A stretch of 64,000 nt of DNA from Tetranychus cinnabarinus (lineage: Eukaryota; Arthropoda; Arachnida; Trombidiformes; Tetranychidae). A program made the translations under genes and the position numbers. Of this stretch, positions 27,610 to 40,404 are shown one piece after another; positions within the stretch are counted from its first letter, which is position 1; each line of letters opens with the position of its first letter. The notes beneath the pieces are model-generated. The model was not told the origin of the DNA, made no database searches, and saw only the letters and a program-made list of their open reading frames with translations. The stretch is from the NCBI GenBank assembly GCA_022266195.1, contig WHVY01000003.1:6262001-6326000 (forward strand), read 5' to 3'.

Positions 27610-28289
27610 ATGTTTCCCTTAGTTGGATCAGCGTTATATTTCATGTTTAATGGTGAGTTTGTTTGAGTGAATTTTACTGACTTTTAATTAAAACGATTTC
27701 TATTTCTTGTCTCCCAGTCCCAGGCACAGTTTTTGCGTCAAACTCCATTTATAGTAGCAGAAAGTTTTTTGAAAAGTACAAGAAATATTGTAAAGTGAAA
27801 ATGCCGAGCCATTGTGATGATTCGATTTCACTCGAAAAGGTGATTCAAAAGGAAACACTCGAAACTGAATACACTTTAGAACCAGAACTGTTAGTTAGCC
27901 ATGAGGATAAAGGTAAAAATAGAGGTAAAAAGTCAAAAAAGGCGATAGCAGCGGAAAGGATTGCAAGAACTGCTGTGGTTTATGAGTGCGTCTATTGTGG
28001 TCGCTTGATGGACAGCTTATATTATTTAAAATTCCATGTTATCGGTCAAAGGCGGTCAATATATAAAGGATACTATGTTCTAAGAATAGATTGTCCGAAA
28101 AGATTGCAAATGGATGGACTATCGTACAACAAGAAACTAATACCCATTTCATGTCCAGCTCCTAAAATTAAAGTTTGGGCAAATATTATTTGTCAAGATC
28201 CAAGATTTGTCGACGAAGAAGGTTATTTTCCTGTTCCAATTGAGATTGCATCTGAATGGGAACAATTTTATTCACAATACATGATTTGA
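27610..28289 (+). CDS. unrecognised 204-aa protein with a CxxC motif (two exons)
   Basis: Exon 1 is 27610-27652 (ATG to a GTGAGT donor, phase 1). The intron of 65 bp ends in CTTGTCTCCCAG, and exon 2 is 27718-28289 (TGA). The joined frame is 615 bp. The N terminus is mildly hydrophobic (MFPLVGSALYFMFNVPGTVF) and could be a weak signal or mitochondrial targeting segment. A Lys-rich stretch follows (GKNRGKKSKKA). Then comes a zinc-finger-like motif YECVYCGR with a His 14 residues after the second Cys, but no second His or Cys at the usual distance, so it is at best a degenerate C2H2 finger. The C-terminal 80 residues (PISCPAPKIKVWANIICQDP in the middle) are compact and unlike low complexity. Function is unknown. 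The splice phase, open frame and downstream AATAAA support a real gene. Confidence 0.7.
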
Positions 28290-28339
28290 AAATCGAATCA
28301 AATTTTTCATGTTTATTTTTGTGATCATTTACTTTATGC

Positions 28340-28345
28340 AATAAA
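28340..28345 (+). promoter_or_regulatory. poly(A) signal of the 27.6-kb gene
   Basis: AATAAA lies about 50 bp after the TGA at 28287-28289, a normal distance for a short 3' UTR. Confidence 0.6.
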
Positions 28346-31300
28346 AAATCCCAAGTAAAGAAAATTTTGAAAATGTTCAAAAACTTTGTGTGCTGTAAAT
28401 CTTCAACTTATCTTTGGTTTTAAATCTTGTCTTGCATAGAGCGACAAGAGTAAATTGATTCCGATGGAAAAAAATTTTATCTTGAAGTGTCATTGGAATA
28501 GGTGTCTGTGTTGAACGCGAAAATGCATTCATAAAGAAAGTGACACTTCAAAGCGATGTTTTCGTTCATTTTTACTATCAATTGTTTTCTTCTTTTGCCC
28601 ATCAAAATAAAAATCGAGAAACAAAAGTTATTCAAGTGAGAGGAGAAGTTGAGGAAAAAAAAGTTTCCAATCATTTCTACTTTTCTCAGCATAACATCAT
28701 CTTGTTCATCATTTTGATTCCATCAAGATTGCCGTTGCTATCTTCATCATCATAATCATTATTTTTGCTTTTATCATTGGAAAATCGAAATTGATGATTT
28801 TCATTTTTTCTCCTCAGAGATAAACTTTACCATTTTATGCAAGAGTGAAAAATAGTTGGAAATGTTTCCCTTCTTTACTCTGGTTTATGTTTATCGAATG
28901 CTCAATACAATATCTGATAGAAGCGAATGGAATAACGAAGAAGAAAAAACGAAAATTTTGAGAAGACTTTTTTTTGTTTCATTTCCAAAACAAAACACAA
29001 TTTATGTATCATCAAGGTACTTTGTTAGCCTACTGAATGTGAGGGCGTTTTTCTTGGTCTTTGTGATGCTTCCATCCATTTGGGAGTTGAATAGTTGATA
29101 GCAATAACTTTGAGAGTAAAATGAGTAAAGAAAAGGATAGAAAGTAGAGACAAAAAAGATTTATTTTTATTATAAAAGGTGACACAAATTTTACTTTTCC
29201 CAATCTTATTCTTGTTTCTACACTTTTTCATACAAATTGATCTGCACTGAAAGATTCACAGGATAAGAAGAGTACAAATATCATTCAAAAGAGTCGATTT
29301 TCATTGCCCTTTCATTAAAAAAAGTTCCAACACTATTATTCTAACCATGCTGAACAGTGATCAAATCCACCATCAAAGCTGCTAATAAACTTGAATCGAT
29401 AGCATCAAGCGTCACTGGATCGACTTGCCATCATTAGAACTCTATCGAACCAAAAAATTAAAATCGGTTTTGATGGTTTTACGATCAGTGAGTAAACCCA
29501 ACCTGACTCAATGAGCCTCAACCTAGAAGAGCGACCCTTCAAGATTAACTTTTAGATCTCAAGCAGCTACCAATCTCGATACTCTTCAAGTTTCATTATT
29601 GATAAATGATAATCTATTTATCATCAAAACTGGAAACTTCAATAATCTCGAGTTCACTAATTAATCATTTGATTTTTGAACTTTGAGTTTACAAAGAATT
29701 GAACATTTGAATGACTCGATTCCTCTTTAACCTTTATCAACTTTGTACTTAGTTTTTTGTCTATTCTCATCTCACCCATTATTTCGTTGTTTTCCTGAGG
29801 TTTGTGTTTTTTTTCTTGTTCACTTGTATTTCATTTTGCTTTCACCTCAAAAGTTGTAATAATGTTTTGTATTAAATCAAGTGTGGTAAGAATGTATTAG
29901 AAAAGTTGTTTTCATCTCATCTTTCGCCTTTACTCTTTACTGCAAATTACAAGTTTACTGTTACTTTGCTTTCCTCTTACAGATGCACATCACGCTTATT
30001 GAGAAGTGTGTTATAGTAATGGGTGTTGAAGATGCTCATCATCACTGAATTTCATGGTGAATTTTGGGTGAGCAAAGAATAAAACAGAACAAAAAAAAGA
30101 AAAGAAACTTTTACCTTCAAGGCTCAACATTTTCCATCTTCTTTCCTCTTTTCCCTTCTACTTCTGTATCTTTATCAAATTTTTTACATTTACTTTCTTC
30201 TCTATCCACTGTTTTTACCCTTCAGGCTTGTTCATGAAGAAGAAAAAAATTCAATATTTCTCACCTTTTCCAAGGTGTGCAAATTGAAGGGAAACTATTG
30301 CTTATCAAGATGAGCTTTTCCAGAAAATGGAAAAAAAGAGAAAAGTAGAAAAATTTCAATTTCTCACTTTTTTTACCGGAAACTTGGAAGCAAAATAAAA
30401 CAATTTTCCAATTGAGTTTAGTCTTTTCAACACAAATCAATACTCGATATAAAATGATCATTTGTTTGTTGAACAAATATTGTAATTGTAAAGACGAAAA
30501 GAATCAATCGCTTTTTTTGTTCCTTTCATTCAATTCTTTCATGTTTTTCCATGTAATAAATTATAATTGAAACAATATGTAATCAAGTTGACATTTGATA
30601 AAGCAAAAAGGATTATGTTTGTGTTTTTGTTTCAATCATTGATGATGATGATGATCATTATCTTTATGATGCTCAAGATTCTCATGTAACTATTTTTGTT
30701 TCCATTCTCAGTGGGAATAAACTTTGCTACTATTGAATCCAATCAATCAGTATTTGTCAGGGTAAATTGTATTGAACCAGAGTTTAGTTAAAGTTGCCAC
30801 CAAAACATGTACCAAACTCAAGTGGTACAAGCCTCAGGTAAAAGGATGAAAAGGAAGAGGAAGACGAAGAAGAAGAAGAAGAGGAAAAAAAAGTGAAATC
30901 AAACAAGAGCTAATTTAAGTGAAATGATGGTCAACAATTGAGAGACTAAAGATGAAGATAATGAGGAATATCAATTGTTGGATCATCATGAACATCAAGT
31001 GTAAAATGAACAGAATGAAGAGTGAAAATAAACAGGAGAAAGGAAATGGAGGGAAAAAACGAAGAGAAAAGATGATCGATGCTGGGCAATGGACATTGGG
31101 ATTGGAATTGAGAAACTGACCAATTGGATGAGATGATAAATGAATGGGTAAAAAGGCTGATTGATAAAGTGAAGGGATAAAAAGGAAACTTTTGACATGA
31201 AATTTCATCTTCCTTCGTCTTCCTTCTTAAATCTATGTAACAATAAACACTGAATGTTGCTGTTGCTTTGAAGGGAATCAGTTGATGGCGATCATGATGA

Positions 31301-33897
31301 TGGCTCGTAAGATGAAAATGAAAATGATAAATTGAGCATGACTTGAGTAGTACTAAAGATTGGAGCAGTTTCAAGTTATCACGCGATCTACAGTCAGTAT
31401 ACATTTGGATTTTCATTTTTACTCAACTCTTTTTACCATGATAATGTGAAGCTTTCCAGTCTTTCCAAGTTATCCTCTTCCATTTCATTTTATCATTCAT
31501 TTCCATCTCAACCTTTGGTCTTGTCTTTCAACTTTGGGTTTTGTTTTGCGAAATGTCCAATAATTGTCCTTTTTCATTCTCATCTCCACTTTCATTTTTA
31601 TATACTTTTCCGTATTTCATTTCACAAATCATTGACCTCAATTTTCATGATAATATTTCTTGTAGAAATGCATTCCTTGGAAATGGTTGCACTGGAAACT
31701 GGTCACTGGTTGAAAGATTAAAGATATTTCATGAAAATCTGGTTTTACTTTTCATTTCGATTCTCATTTGTTTAAAGGTAAATCTCGAGACTAACGAGTT
31801 AGAAGCTTCATTTGGTTTGACAAAAGATTTGGTGAAATTGGAGACAATTCAGGCAACATTTTCCATATCATTTCTTGTTGGGATTGAACTTTTCATTTAA
31901 TTAAATTTACATTAAAATTGTTCAACTTTCCCTAATGACATACTTGATTTAATTGTAAACAAGTCTCGTTAAAAAAACGGCAGTTGATGCCTTTCGGGCT
32001 TGAGTAACTTTCGCTGTCATTTGAACATTTTTTTCAATAAATGTTGAGTTAAATTTGGGTTGAACTCTTGAATGGTGAAAAAGGGAGGATTTTTGTTGCT
32101 CTTTGCTGTTCAAGTAAAATCATGAGTTTGTCTCATCAAACTTGACAGTCAATGTTTTGCTTGGTGAGTTTATGCGTGCTGACACAAAACTTGATACACA
32201 TCTTAAAGAGGACAGCTTTCATGATCGAAGAGGTTGGAAAGATGATCACAGGAATGGGTTTACTCTCAGTTTATCAATTATTTAGTAAAGAAATTATGGT
32301 TAATTAGATTTTTGCCTGTGAATAAATGTGTCCAAAGAGAGGAGAGCAAATGTTCTGAATAGATTAATGTTGCCTGTGTTCAGGGATCATTATTTTTCCC
32401 CTTTCATCTCTTCTCATGATTTAGGTTCATTTTTTTCTCTTCTTCTTCTTCTACTCATCAAATGATGATGTTTCAACCGTTTCATGGTTTGGTTAGATTA
32501 GGTTGGATTAAGTTGGATTAGCTTTGTTTTTGATGAAAAACTTTGATTTCATATTTTCAATCAACAGGTTCAACCTTTTACCCAAAATTGAATAACTTGA
32601 CTCTTGTGGAAAGGGTAAGCTTTTTTGTTCCTCTCCTCTAAGTTTACCAAATTTGTGCTTAGCTTTTTGAAATTGGAATAAAAAAATTTGTTCAACTCTT
32701 ATAAAGTATTTTGGGTGAAAAAAAGATTTTGGTTTCATGATTTGCTCTTTATTGGCTGGGAATGGAAACCGTGTCTGGATAAAAAATGGTAAATGTAGGG
32801 ATTAGAGATTGAATAAGTCAAACTGTAATCAGATAATCTTTGGAATTTTCATTTTCTACTCTTCTCTTTTTTATCTTACCTTTCAATTCTGTCTCACAGG
32901 GAATCAATTGATAGCAGAATCATTGTTCAAATAGATTTGAAGGTAAAAGAAGAAGAAAAAAAGTAAAATGAAAACAAATAAAAATATATTATTATAAGGT
33001 GAAGAACTAGAAGAGAAACATAAAAGGTTGAAAGATTTGAGAAAGTTCATTTCATGGTTCTCCAATCTATTTAGAAAGATTCAATTGATATAAAAAAAGA
33101 GGATGAAGATGATGATCAGAAGGAAAGAAATTGAAATGAACAATCCGGGTAAAGACTGAATTTGATATCGATTGAAGGATAAAGAAAAGTAGGGATCGAT
33201 GAAAATCACAATACAAAATTTATAAATACAAAACAGTGAAGGTTGCGTTTTATGGATTAGATTGTCTCCTTTTTTTGTCATTACCTAACCAATAAAAGAG
33301 TAATCATTCATGGCAATGGAGTTAGACATGTTTGCTAGAGTTGAATAAACATGGACATTTTATTGTGATTTGCAAATTTTAAGGGCAAATCAACATAGTC
33401 AACAATTAGTAGTAGAAGCGGTTTGTAACCAAGGTTGACTGTTAGAGGTAACATCCATTAAAAATAGATGATTTATTGAAATGTTAATCAGATTTGTTTG
33501 ATTCCATTGAGTAGTCAGATGATTTGGAAGACACTGGATAAAATGTAGACGCAAGACAATTGAAATATATTCCAACAATTGGCAACAATTTAAAATTGAA
33601 AGATGGTAACCAGTTTATTGTTGGTGTTGAATTTGGTTCCATATTATTGAAAAAGATAATAACGTTAAGATCTTGAAGATTTTGAAGTATTTAGGTTGTT
33701 TCCCACCGAATTGAAGGCCTTTTCTAGATTAACACTGGTCATCTTTTGTCCACAAAATTGTAAAACATATTTTTCGATTAATTAATTATTAAAAGCAATT
33801 AAAATGGGTTAAATTGTTTATTATCTTTGGTTTGTTAATTTTAACGCGCAAGGTTGTAATGGAAAAAAGCGCCAAAAGTTTAAGGGTAAACACTTTT
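28346..33897. other. non-coding region
   Basis: AT-rich low-complexity sequence with AAG repeats near 30868-30885 and an ATG/ATC run near 30641-30655. The longest minus frame (156 codons, 30946-31416) is His/Phe/Ser-rich and follows poly-pyrimidine DNA, so I do not call it. Frames near 31446-31900 are short and overlapping. Nothing is supported. Confidence 0.5.
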
Positions 33898-33904
33898 GCC
33901 ATCT
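33898..33904 (-). promoter_or_regulatory. YY1/Pho-like AGATGGC motif upstream of DCAF1
   Basis: GCCATCT on the plus strand (AGATGGC on the minus) lies about 345 bp before the DCAF1 ATG, in a short less AT-rich patch (33840-33910). The same core occurs about 225 bp upstream of ING3. AAGATGGC is a known core motif of housekeeping promoters. That it acts here is inference from two sites. Confidence 0.3.
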
Positions 33905-34247
33905 ATTGTTGAAAGGATGAAGTAAAACGTGGATCCAGAAGGATTTTTTGTTTTTGTATTAATGGTTAAGCTTCTAGAGTAATATCAATTATCTAATTGT
34001 TTCTTCCTTTTTTCTCTTAGTTTCTCCTCTTTCTACCTTATTGTTAATTTCCTTCTTCTTTCCCTCTTTCACATTGCCTTTCTTTTCTCTTTGCTTCTAT
34101 TTTAAAGTGGATATCACATTGGAGAAACAACGACCATACACATATATTATTAAAAACTGTAATTGTTACCTTTGTTGTAATCAAAACAAACTGGTAACCA
34201 AAATTTCTATTTTAACTCTTCTTCTCAGCCCTTAGCCCCTCTTAGGC

Positions 34248-37200
34248 ATGACTCTCGTCGAGAGCAATACTGCTGTTAATCAGCTTCTCGAGAGATGGGA
34301 ACACGAGTATCTTGTTAATGGCTCAAATGGGAGTCCAGTTGGCATTATTAAAAGGTAAGATTTTTTATTCTTAAACTTGCAATTTTGATACATTTGTGTG
34401 TGATATCTATATGACTAATGGCTCTCTTTTGTCTTCCCTTTCTTTAGAATGTCAGAGATTATCGAAGAATGTACAGAAGCTTATTTAAAAACTGACCCTG
34501 ATCCCTTTGATGACCGTCATCCTTGTCGAGCTCGACCTGAGTGCGCTCTTGGATTAGTATTGAAAAATCTGTTCAAAAATGAAGAGTTTATGAATAGGGT
34601 TTGTTAATTTTGATAAATTTTCCCCATTTCGTCGTCTCATTTATCTGTTTAAACAGATGATTACTCTTAATATTTAGTTCTCTCTAATAGTTTTTACCTT
34701 GAATTTTTCTCTCTATAGTTGGTCAATGATTATCTAATGCACAGAGATGACGTTGAGTTGCAAACACACTCTTGTCGTCTTATGCTCGATATTCTCCCTG
34801 GTCTCGAAACTTCCGTTGTTTTCAAAGAAACTGTAAGTTCTATAAATTTGAACTCTCCTTCATTTCAATTTCATATCTTTTACTGTTATTTTCTACAGGA
34901 AGGCTTAGTCAATAAATTATATGAAATGGTTCGGGTTGCCAAAGAGCCTTTAAAATCATATGCTACTGGACTGTTAGCCGCAGCCATGGATGTGCAAGAC
35001 ATTGCCATTGAAAATAAAGATCAAAACATGCAACTGGTTCCCATCATGTTACAAAGATTAAATGAGCTGAAGGATAGTAAAAGAGAGCCGACTATAAATG
35101 AAAATGACGAAACCGGTTCATCTGATTCATTAAATATGAACAGTAGTCCAAAATCCGATTCAAATTCAATATCAAATTCAAATGGAATAGCAGGGAGTAA
35201 TAGTGGCTCTGAAATTAAATCAATTAAACGAAGTCATGAAGGAACAAGCAAGTCACCTTCTTTAAAACGTCGTCGTGTGTCAAGTCCGTTAATTATTTTG
35301 TCCCCTTCTACTGTGAATAGTGAATGTTCCAATAGTAGTTGGGCTGATATTGAGCCTTACATGATTGGATCTTTCCAAATGTATCCATTGACCCCCGAAA
35401 TGCAACAAAGATTCATATTTCAATATCTCACACCAATAGGAGATTATCAAGAAATTTTAGTCCATGTTTTCGCTAATGATGCTCTCTCCATCATCAAGCA
35501 TTATATCAATTTGGAAAAAAATCACGATGTTCGAGTTGCATTTGAGGCTCTTAAATATTTGGCTTCTTTACTCTGCCACAAAAAATTTGCTATCGAATTT
35601 CTTAATGGTGGCGGACTTGAATTACTTTTACAAGTTTACAGGCCATCAGTTGCCGCAACCGGAGTCTCCATTTGTTTATATTATTTAGGTTACAATGAAG
35701 ATGCCATGGAAAAGGTACGATTTTATTCGGACTCCGTTTTATAAATAGTAATTGGCCCAATATATAAATATCTCAATATTTTGTTAATTTTTGCAGATTT
35801 GTGTTCTTCCTCGCCACATCCTAAGTGATTTGGTTTCTTATGCTCTATGGCTACTAGAGTGTTCTCATGATTCAAGCAGATGCCACGCTACAATGTTTTT
35901 CGGATTAACTTTCGCCTTTAGGATTATACTTGATCTATTTGACGCTAAAGATGGACTACGAAAGTTACTCAATGTGGTAAGAATTGAAAATCCATCAACT
36001 TCATCTTAATACATCATATTCATATTTGATTACTCATTTCTAATTTTTTCGCATCTTTTAAAGATATTTTTGCTAGACATTTTTGCCGATGAAAGAAGTG
36101 CAACTGATGATGAACTATTTACTAAACGTCAAACTGCTCGTCAAGTTTGCATAGCATTGAAACGTTATTTCGAAGCTCACCTCGTAATAGAAGCAGAGAA
36201 TATCCGTAGATCTCCTTTGCCTGGATCAAGTTCATCCCAACATAGTGTCAAAAGTCATTCAGGGAATATACCTTCGTACAAAGCTGCACACTACACAGCT
36301 GACACTATCCATGAATATGTTGAAAGTTTGTTGGAATTAATGCCTTTACGAATTAATTGGAAACCTGTCGATGAGCTTCTCAAGCTTGGTGGTTTAAAAC
36401 TTTTAATATCTCTCATATCGAATTCTTCTGATTGGCTCTACACTGGTAAATCAGAAACCATCAAAAGCGCACTTGATGTTTTAGTTGTGTGCTCAGTAAC
36501 ACCTAAATTCCAATTAGCTTTAACAGAAAATACTACTATCTCTGAGGATCGCAACGTTCCAATAATTAGGTAAGTTGAATGTTAAAATAAGTTAGAATCT
36601 AACTAATCGCTAACTATTTATTTTTAATAGTGTTATATTAGCAGCTGCCTCGGAATCGGAGCTTCCAGGAACCTCAGTTGACCCAGAAGTCAAAAAGTCC
36701 GCTCTTCACGTTATTATAAATTGTGTCTGTGGTCCTCTTAATAGGATTGGTGATACAATTGCCCGTCTTTGTTCAGGTACAAAGAAGCGGTCTTTTCGTA
36801 ATGGTGAAGATGTCTTGACAAAGATGTGGAACGTTGTTCGATCTAACAACGGTATCATGATACTTTTGAATTTATTAACAATAAAAACACCAATCACTGA
36901 TGCAGATTCTATTCGAGCTTTAGCCTGTAAGGCACTCTGTGGCTTAGCACGAAGTGATACAGTTAAACAAATCATCTCCAAGTTACCATTGTTTACTTCT
37001 GGTCAATTCCAATCTTTAATGAAAGAACCGATTCTCCAGGACAAAAGAACTGAACATGTTAAATTCTGTAAATATTGTATCCAATTAATCGAGAGTGTTA
37101 CTGGTGCTCCAATATCCGCCAATATTGATACTTCACCAGCAAACATTGCCAAAGCTGAAGTAGTTGCACAAACTAAGATAACTTATAATGAACGAGAATT

Positions 37201-39641
37201 ACTCCAATTGATTCACCAACATCTCCTAAACAAGGGCCTCACCCATACCGCCTCGCAACTTCTTCGTGAAGCTAGTCTACCTGTTCCCGCTATACCAACT
37301 CCAACTCGAGCTCATCCACCGATTTGGACAACATCGCCTCTTTCATCGAAAAATTCTCGACCTGTTACTACCCCTGCTTCGTCTACTCCATCTATTCATC
37401 CACCAACCTCATTACCAATGTCATCTAACAATCCAAATATTAACAATATCAGTTTACCCATAATACATTCCTCACCTTCATCTTCTATTGATATTCATCA
37501 AACAAATCATTTACCAAACACACCAGCAACCCCATCATCACCAATGACAACATCTTTAGTACCATCATCGACATCATCCATACCGATGAAAATCTATCGT
37601 TCAACAAATGTCAAAAATTTATCGACTCCGAGGAATTTGATTCGCCAAAAACCTCAACAAGGCGTTTATCAGCCTTCGCCGGTAATGAAACGACTCAATG
37701 AATCAAATCTCAATCCAGTTCCTTCAATTACTTTGGATTCAATTGTCACAGAGTATTTAAGAAAGCAACATGCTCTTTGTAAAAACCCCGTGGTAACTTG
37801 TCCACCTTTTGACCTTTTTGTGCCTCATCGTTGTCCTGAACCATTGAATCGTCATACCGCACCTTTAAACATTACTCTTCGTGTTCAAAGACGAGAGATA
37901 GCTCCTCGTTTCGGTGGAATGTATGGTACCAAATTTGATCGTAAATTTATTTACAGTCGTTTTAGACCCGTTCGTACATACAGAGATCCAGATGGTACTA
38001 GTTTCACTTCATGTGCCTTCTCATATGTTGAACAGTACTTATTCCTAGGAACAGCTACTGGCGAGTTGGCAGTCTTCAATCTACACCCCGGTGTTTTCGA
38101 AACTTCATACACTTGCCATGATTCAGATATAACGTTTATCGAACCATCTCGCGATGGTAAACTTGTACTTACTGGTACGATTTGGAGGTCGCCCCTTTCA
38201 GCTTTATGGAAATTTACTGACGTTTTCGATAGAAAATTAGAGTTTCCCGAGGATACTTACTGTGAATTCAGTAAACAAGTCCAAGATAAAGTGTTGGGTA
38301 CAACCTTATGGTCAGCCAATATGTATGACATTAATACTGGTCAAAAAATTAAGACCTTTGTTGATGAAAATTTATCAAATAAGTATAACAAAAATCGCGC
38401 AACCTTTAATCCGACTGATGAATTGATTCTCAATGATGGTGTACTCTGGGATGTACGATCAGGTTCAACGGTTCACAAATTTGATAAATTTAATCAAAGT
38501 ATCAATGGTGTCTTCCATCCTAATGGTTGGGAAATCATTTCAAACTCTGAAGTTTGGGATTTAAGAACCTATCATCTAATCAAAACTGTTCCCGCTCTCG
38601 ACCAATGTAGAGTTAGATTTAACAAGACTGGAGACGTAATTTATGGAGGTAAGTTGTAATTTCTTAATTTGACTAACAAATACAAATGAATACTCGTCAG
38701 CCAATTTAAAGGGTGTAACGGATAAAAAATTACTTTTATCTCAAAAATGATATCTAGGAAGACGAAGATGACACTGATAAAAATCCGAAGAAAGAGAAAA
38801 GAAACGTCGAAAATTATTCCCTAAGGTCAAAACACGTTTTTATCAGTGTCATCTTCATCTTCTTAGATAACATTTTTGAGATAAAAGTAATTTTTTATCC
38901 GTTACACCCTTTAGATTCAATTTTCTATTCACAATTTTTATAATTCTAAAAAAAACAAAAAATACACAAAAAATACACAAACAAAATTCATCATCAGCTG
39001 GTGAGATTCAATCTTTAGCAATATTTGTTTGATCACTGTGTTGTTAATTTTACGGTTTTGTTAATCCTTTTACAGCCATGTTCGAAGAGGAATCTTCTGA
39101 AGATGATGATAATACTCGCAGCCCGTTTGGATCATCTTTTCGTACCTTTGATGCCACAGATTATTCCAACATTGCAACCATCGATGTCAAGAAAAGTATA
39201 TGTGACCTCGCTGTTGACCCAGGAGATAACTTTGTTGCCGTAGTTGAATACCAAAAAGAACAAATGATGATGAGCACGGCCGAATCGGCTTGTCGATTGT
39301 TTGAGGTTGGCCGGTGTAAAGAAGAAGACGATGAAGAAGCTGAAGAGGAAGAAGAAGAAGAAGGAGATGACATTGAGGACGACAGTGATGATGGTGATCT
39401 GGAACATGACAATACAGATGATATTGCACCAGATGGAGAATCGGATCTTGAACTTTTGGGTATGGAACTTAATGATGCCGATGATGATGATGACGATGAC
39501 GATGACGATGATGAAGATGATGAAGATGAGGATGAAGATGCAGATGAAATTGGAGAACAGTATGGAGCGTGGTCAACAGCGTCTTCAGCTAGTGAAAGTG
39601 ATGCAGAGGAAAATTTATTAAATCCAAGAGATGGGACGTAA
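34248..39641 (+). CDS. DCAF1: DCAF1 / VprBP, CRL4 ubiquitin-ligase substrate receptor (eight exons, about 1485 aa)
   Basis: Exons: 34248-34354, 34448-34598, 34719-34832, 34899-35714, 35797-35976, 36064-36569, 36631-38648 and 39076-39641. All introns are GT-AG and the phases agree, giving 4458 bp, close to the length of animal DCAF1. The N-terminal half (to about residue 780) is the alpha-helical armadillo-like region, interrupted by a Ser/Asn-rich insert at about 210-255. A LisH motif lies at about 809-845 (LLQLIHQHLLNKGLTHTASQ), followed by a Ser/Pro/Thr linker. A WD40 domain spans about 1040-1330 and carries the two WDxR motifs, WDVRS and WDLRT, that contact DDB1. The C terminus is strongly acidic (Asp/Glu run at 39475-39545), as in the family. 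Known role: with DDB1-CUL4 it recruits nuclear substrates for ubiquitination; the human protein was named for binding an HIV accessory protein. The only oddity is a MITE in the last intron. Confidence 0.95.
38708..38912. mobile_element. MITE in the last intron of DCAF1 (palindromic, about 205 bp)
   Basis: The ends are inverted copies beginning AAAGGGTGTAACGG, and the pairing continues inward for about 75 bases of each arm, including a TCTAGGAAGACGAAGATGAC block and its complement. The flanks are ...TTTA and TAGA, consistent with a TA target duplication if the repeat starts at AAGGG. There is no coding capacity. A truncated relative lies at about 54196-54351. It behaves as an intronic, presumably spliced-out, non-autonomous DNA transposon. 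Assignment to a Tc1/mariner-type family rests only on the possible TA duplication. Confidence 0.8.
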
Positions 39642-40404
39642 ATTATTTTTTACACGTCATGTTTGTGCTCAAAAAAGAACATGTTTCTTTTTTCTATGAG
39701 AAATGAAAATCAAAAAAAAGATCTAAAGAAACACGCCGTTTGCATCCTTCCTTTTTTTCACAAAAAAAATCCAGAATTGATGGATGCATTCAATTTCTTA
39801 ATTGGCATTTCCATCAATTTATAAATTAATGTCTTTTGCTCTCATCATATCTCTATCTTTCGTATCCATCAAAGTTGACTCTTTCCAGCGTCTCATCATA
39901 TTTTTAGAGGTGCGAGTTAGGTTTTTTTGATGGAGTTTTGATCATATCATTTATAATCCAGCCATCGGGGCTTCATTTTTCGCTATATTTTGTTGTTAAA
40001 CTATTATTCTTAATTTGATTTTGTTAAAGTTTTGATATAATCAATACGAACAAAATTTGTCATCCAATCATCAAGAAAATAATCATTTGAATAATATCTT
40101 TACCCGACATTTTTAAAGGTATCATTACCATAACCTCCTTTTCAACTTTTGCGCCATCCAAAAAATAGGATAAATTCCTGTGCAATTTATACCGTCTACA
40201 AAGCCGTGTGTGTGAGTGTCTGATATTATAAATAAGAGAGTAGAGAAAGGTGCATAATGAGGACGAAAGAAAACTTATGAAAGGCTAGGAAAGGAAAAGA
40301 GGAATCAAGTGAAAGCGTACAAGATCAAACTTGACACAATACTAATTAATCACCTCTATGGTTAGATATTTGGTTGATTTGGGGTTGAGTTCATTTTAAG
40401 AGTT
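39642..40404. other. convergent 3' UTRs of DCAF1 and ING3
   Basis: About 760 bp separates the two stop codons. No clean AATAAA is evident on either strand close to the expected distance. The two transcripts probably end here, possibly overlapping. Confidence 0.5.

Noticed and set aside
30946..31416. 156-codon minus-strand frame
   Set aside because: His/Phe/Ser-rich reading of poly-pyrimidine DNA; overlapping frames on the same strand look equally plausible, so none is supported.
35717..35744. Extension of DCAF1 exon 4 to a stop at 35744
   Set aside because: This is intron read-through; the AAG/GTACGA donor at 35714 and the acceptor at 35796 restore the conserved armadillo-like sequence.
39301..39621. 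106-codon plus frame and several minus frames over the DCAF1 acidic tail
   Set aside because: Shadows of the GAT/GAA repeat that encodes the DCAF1 C terminus in the correct frame.
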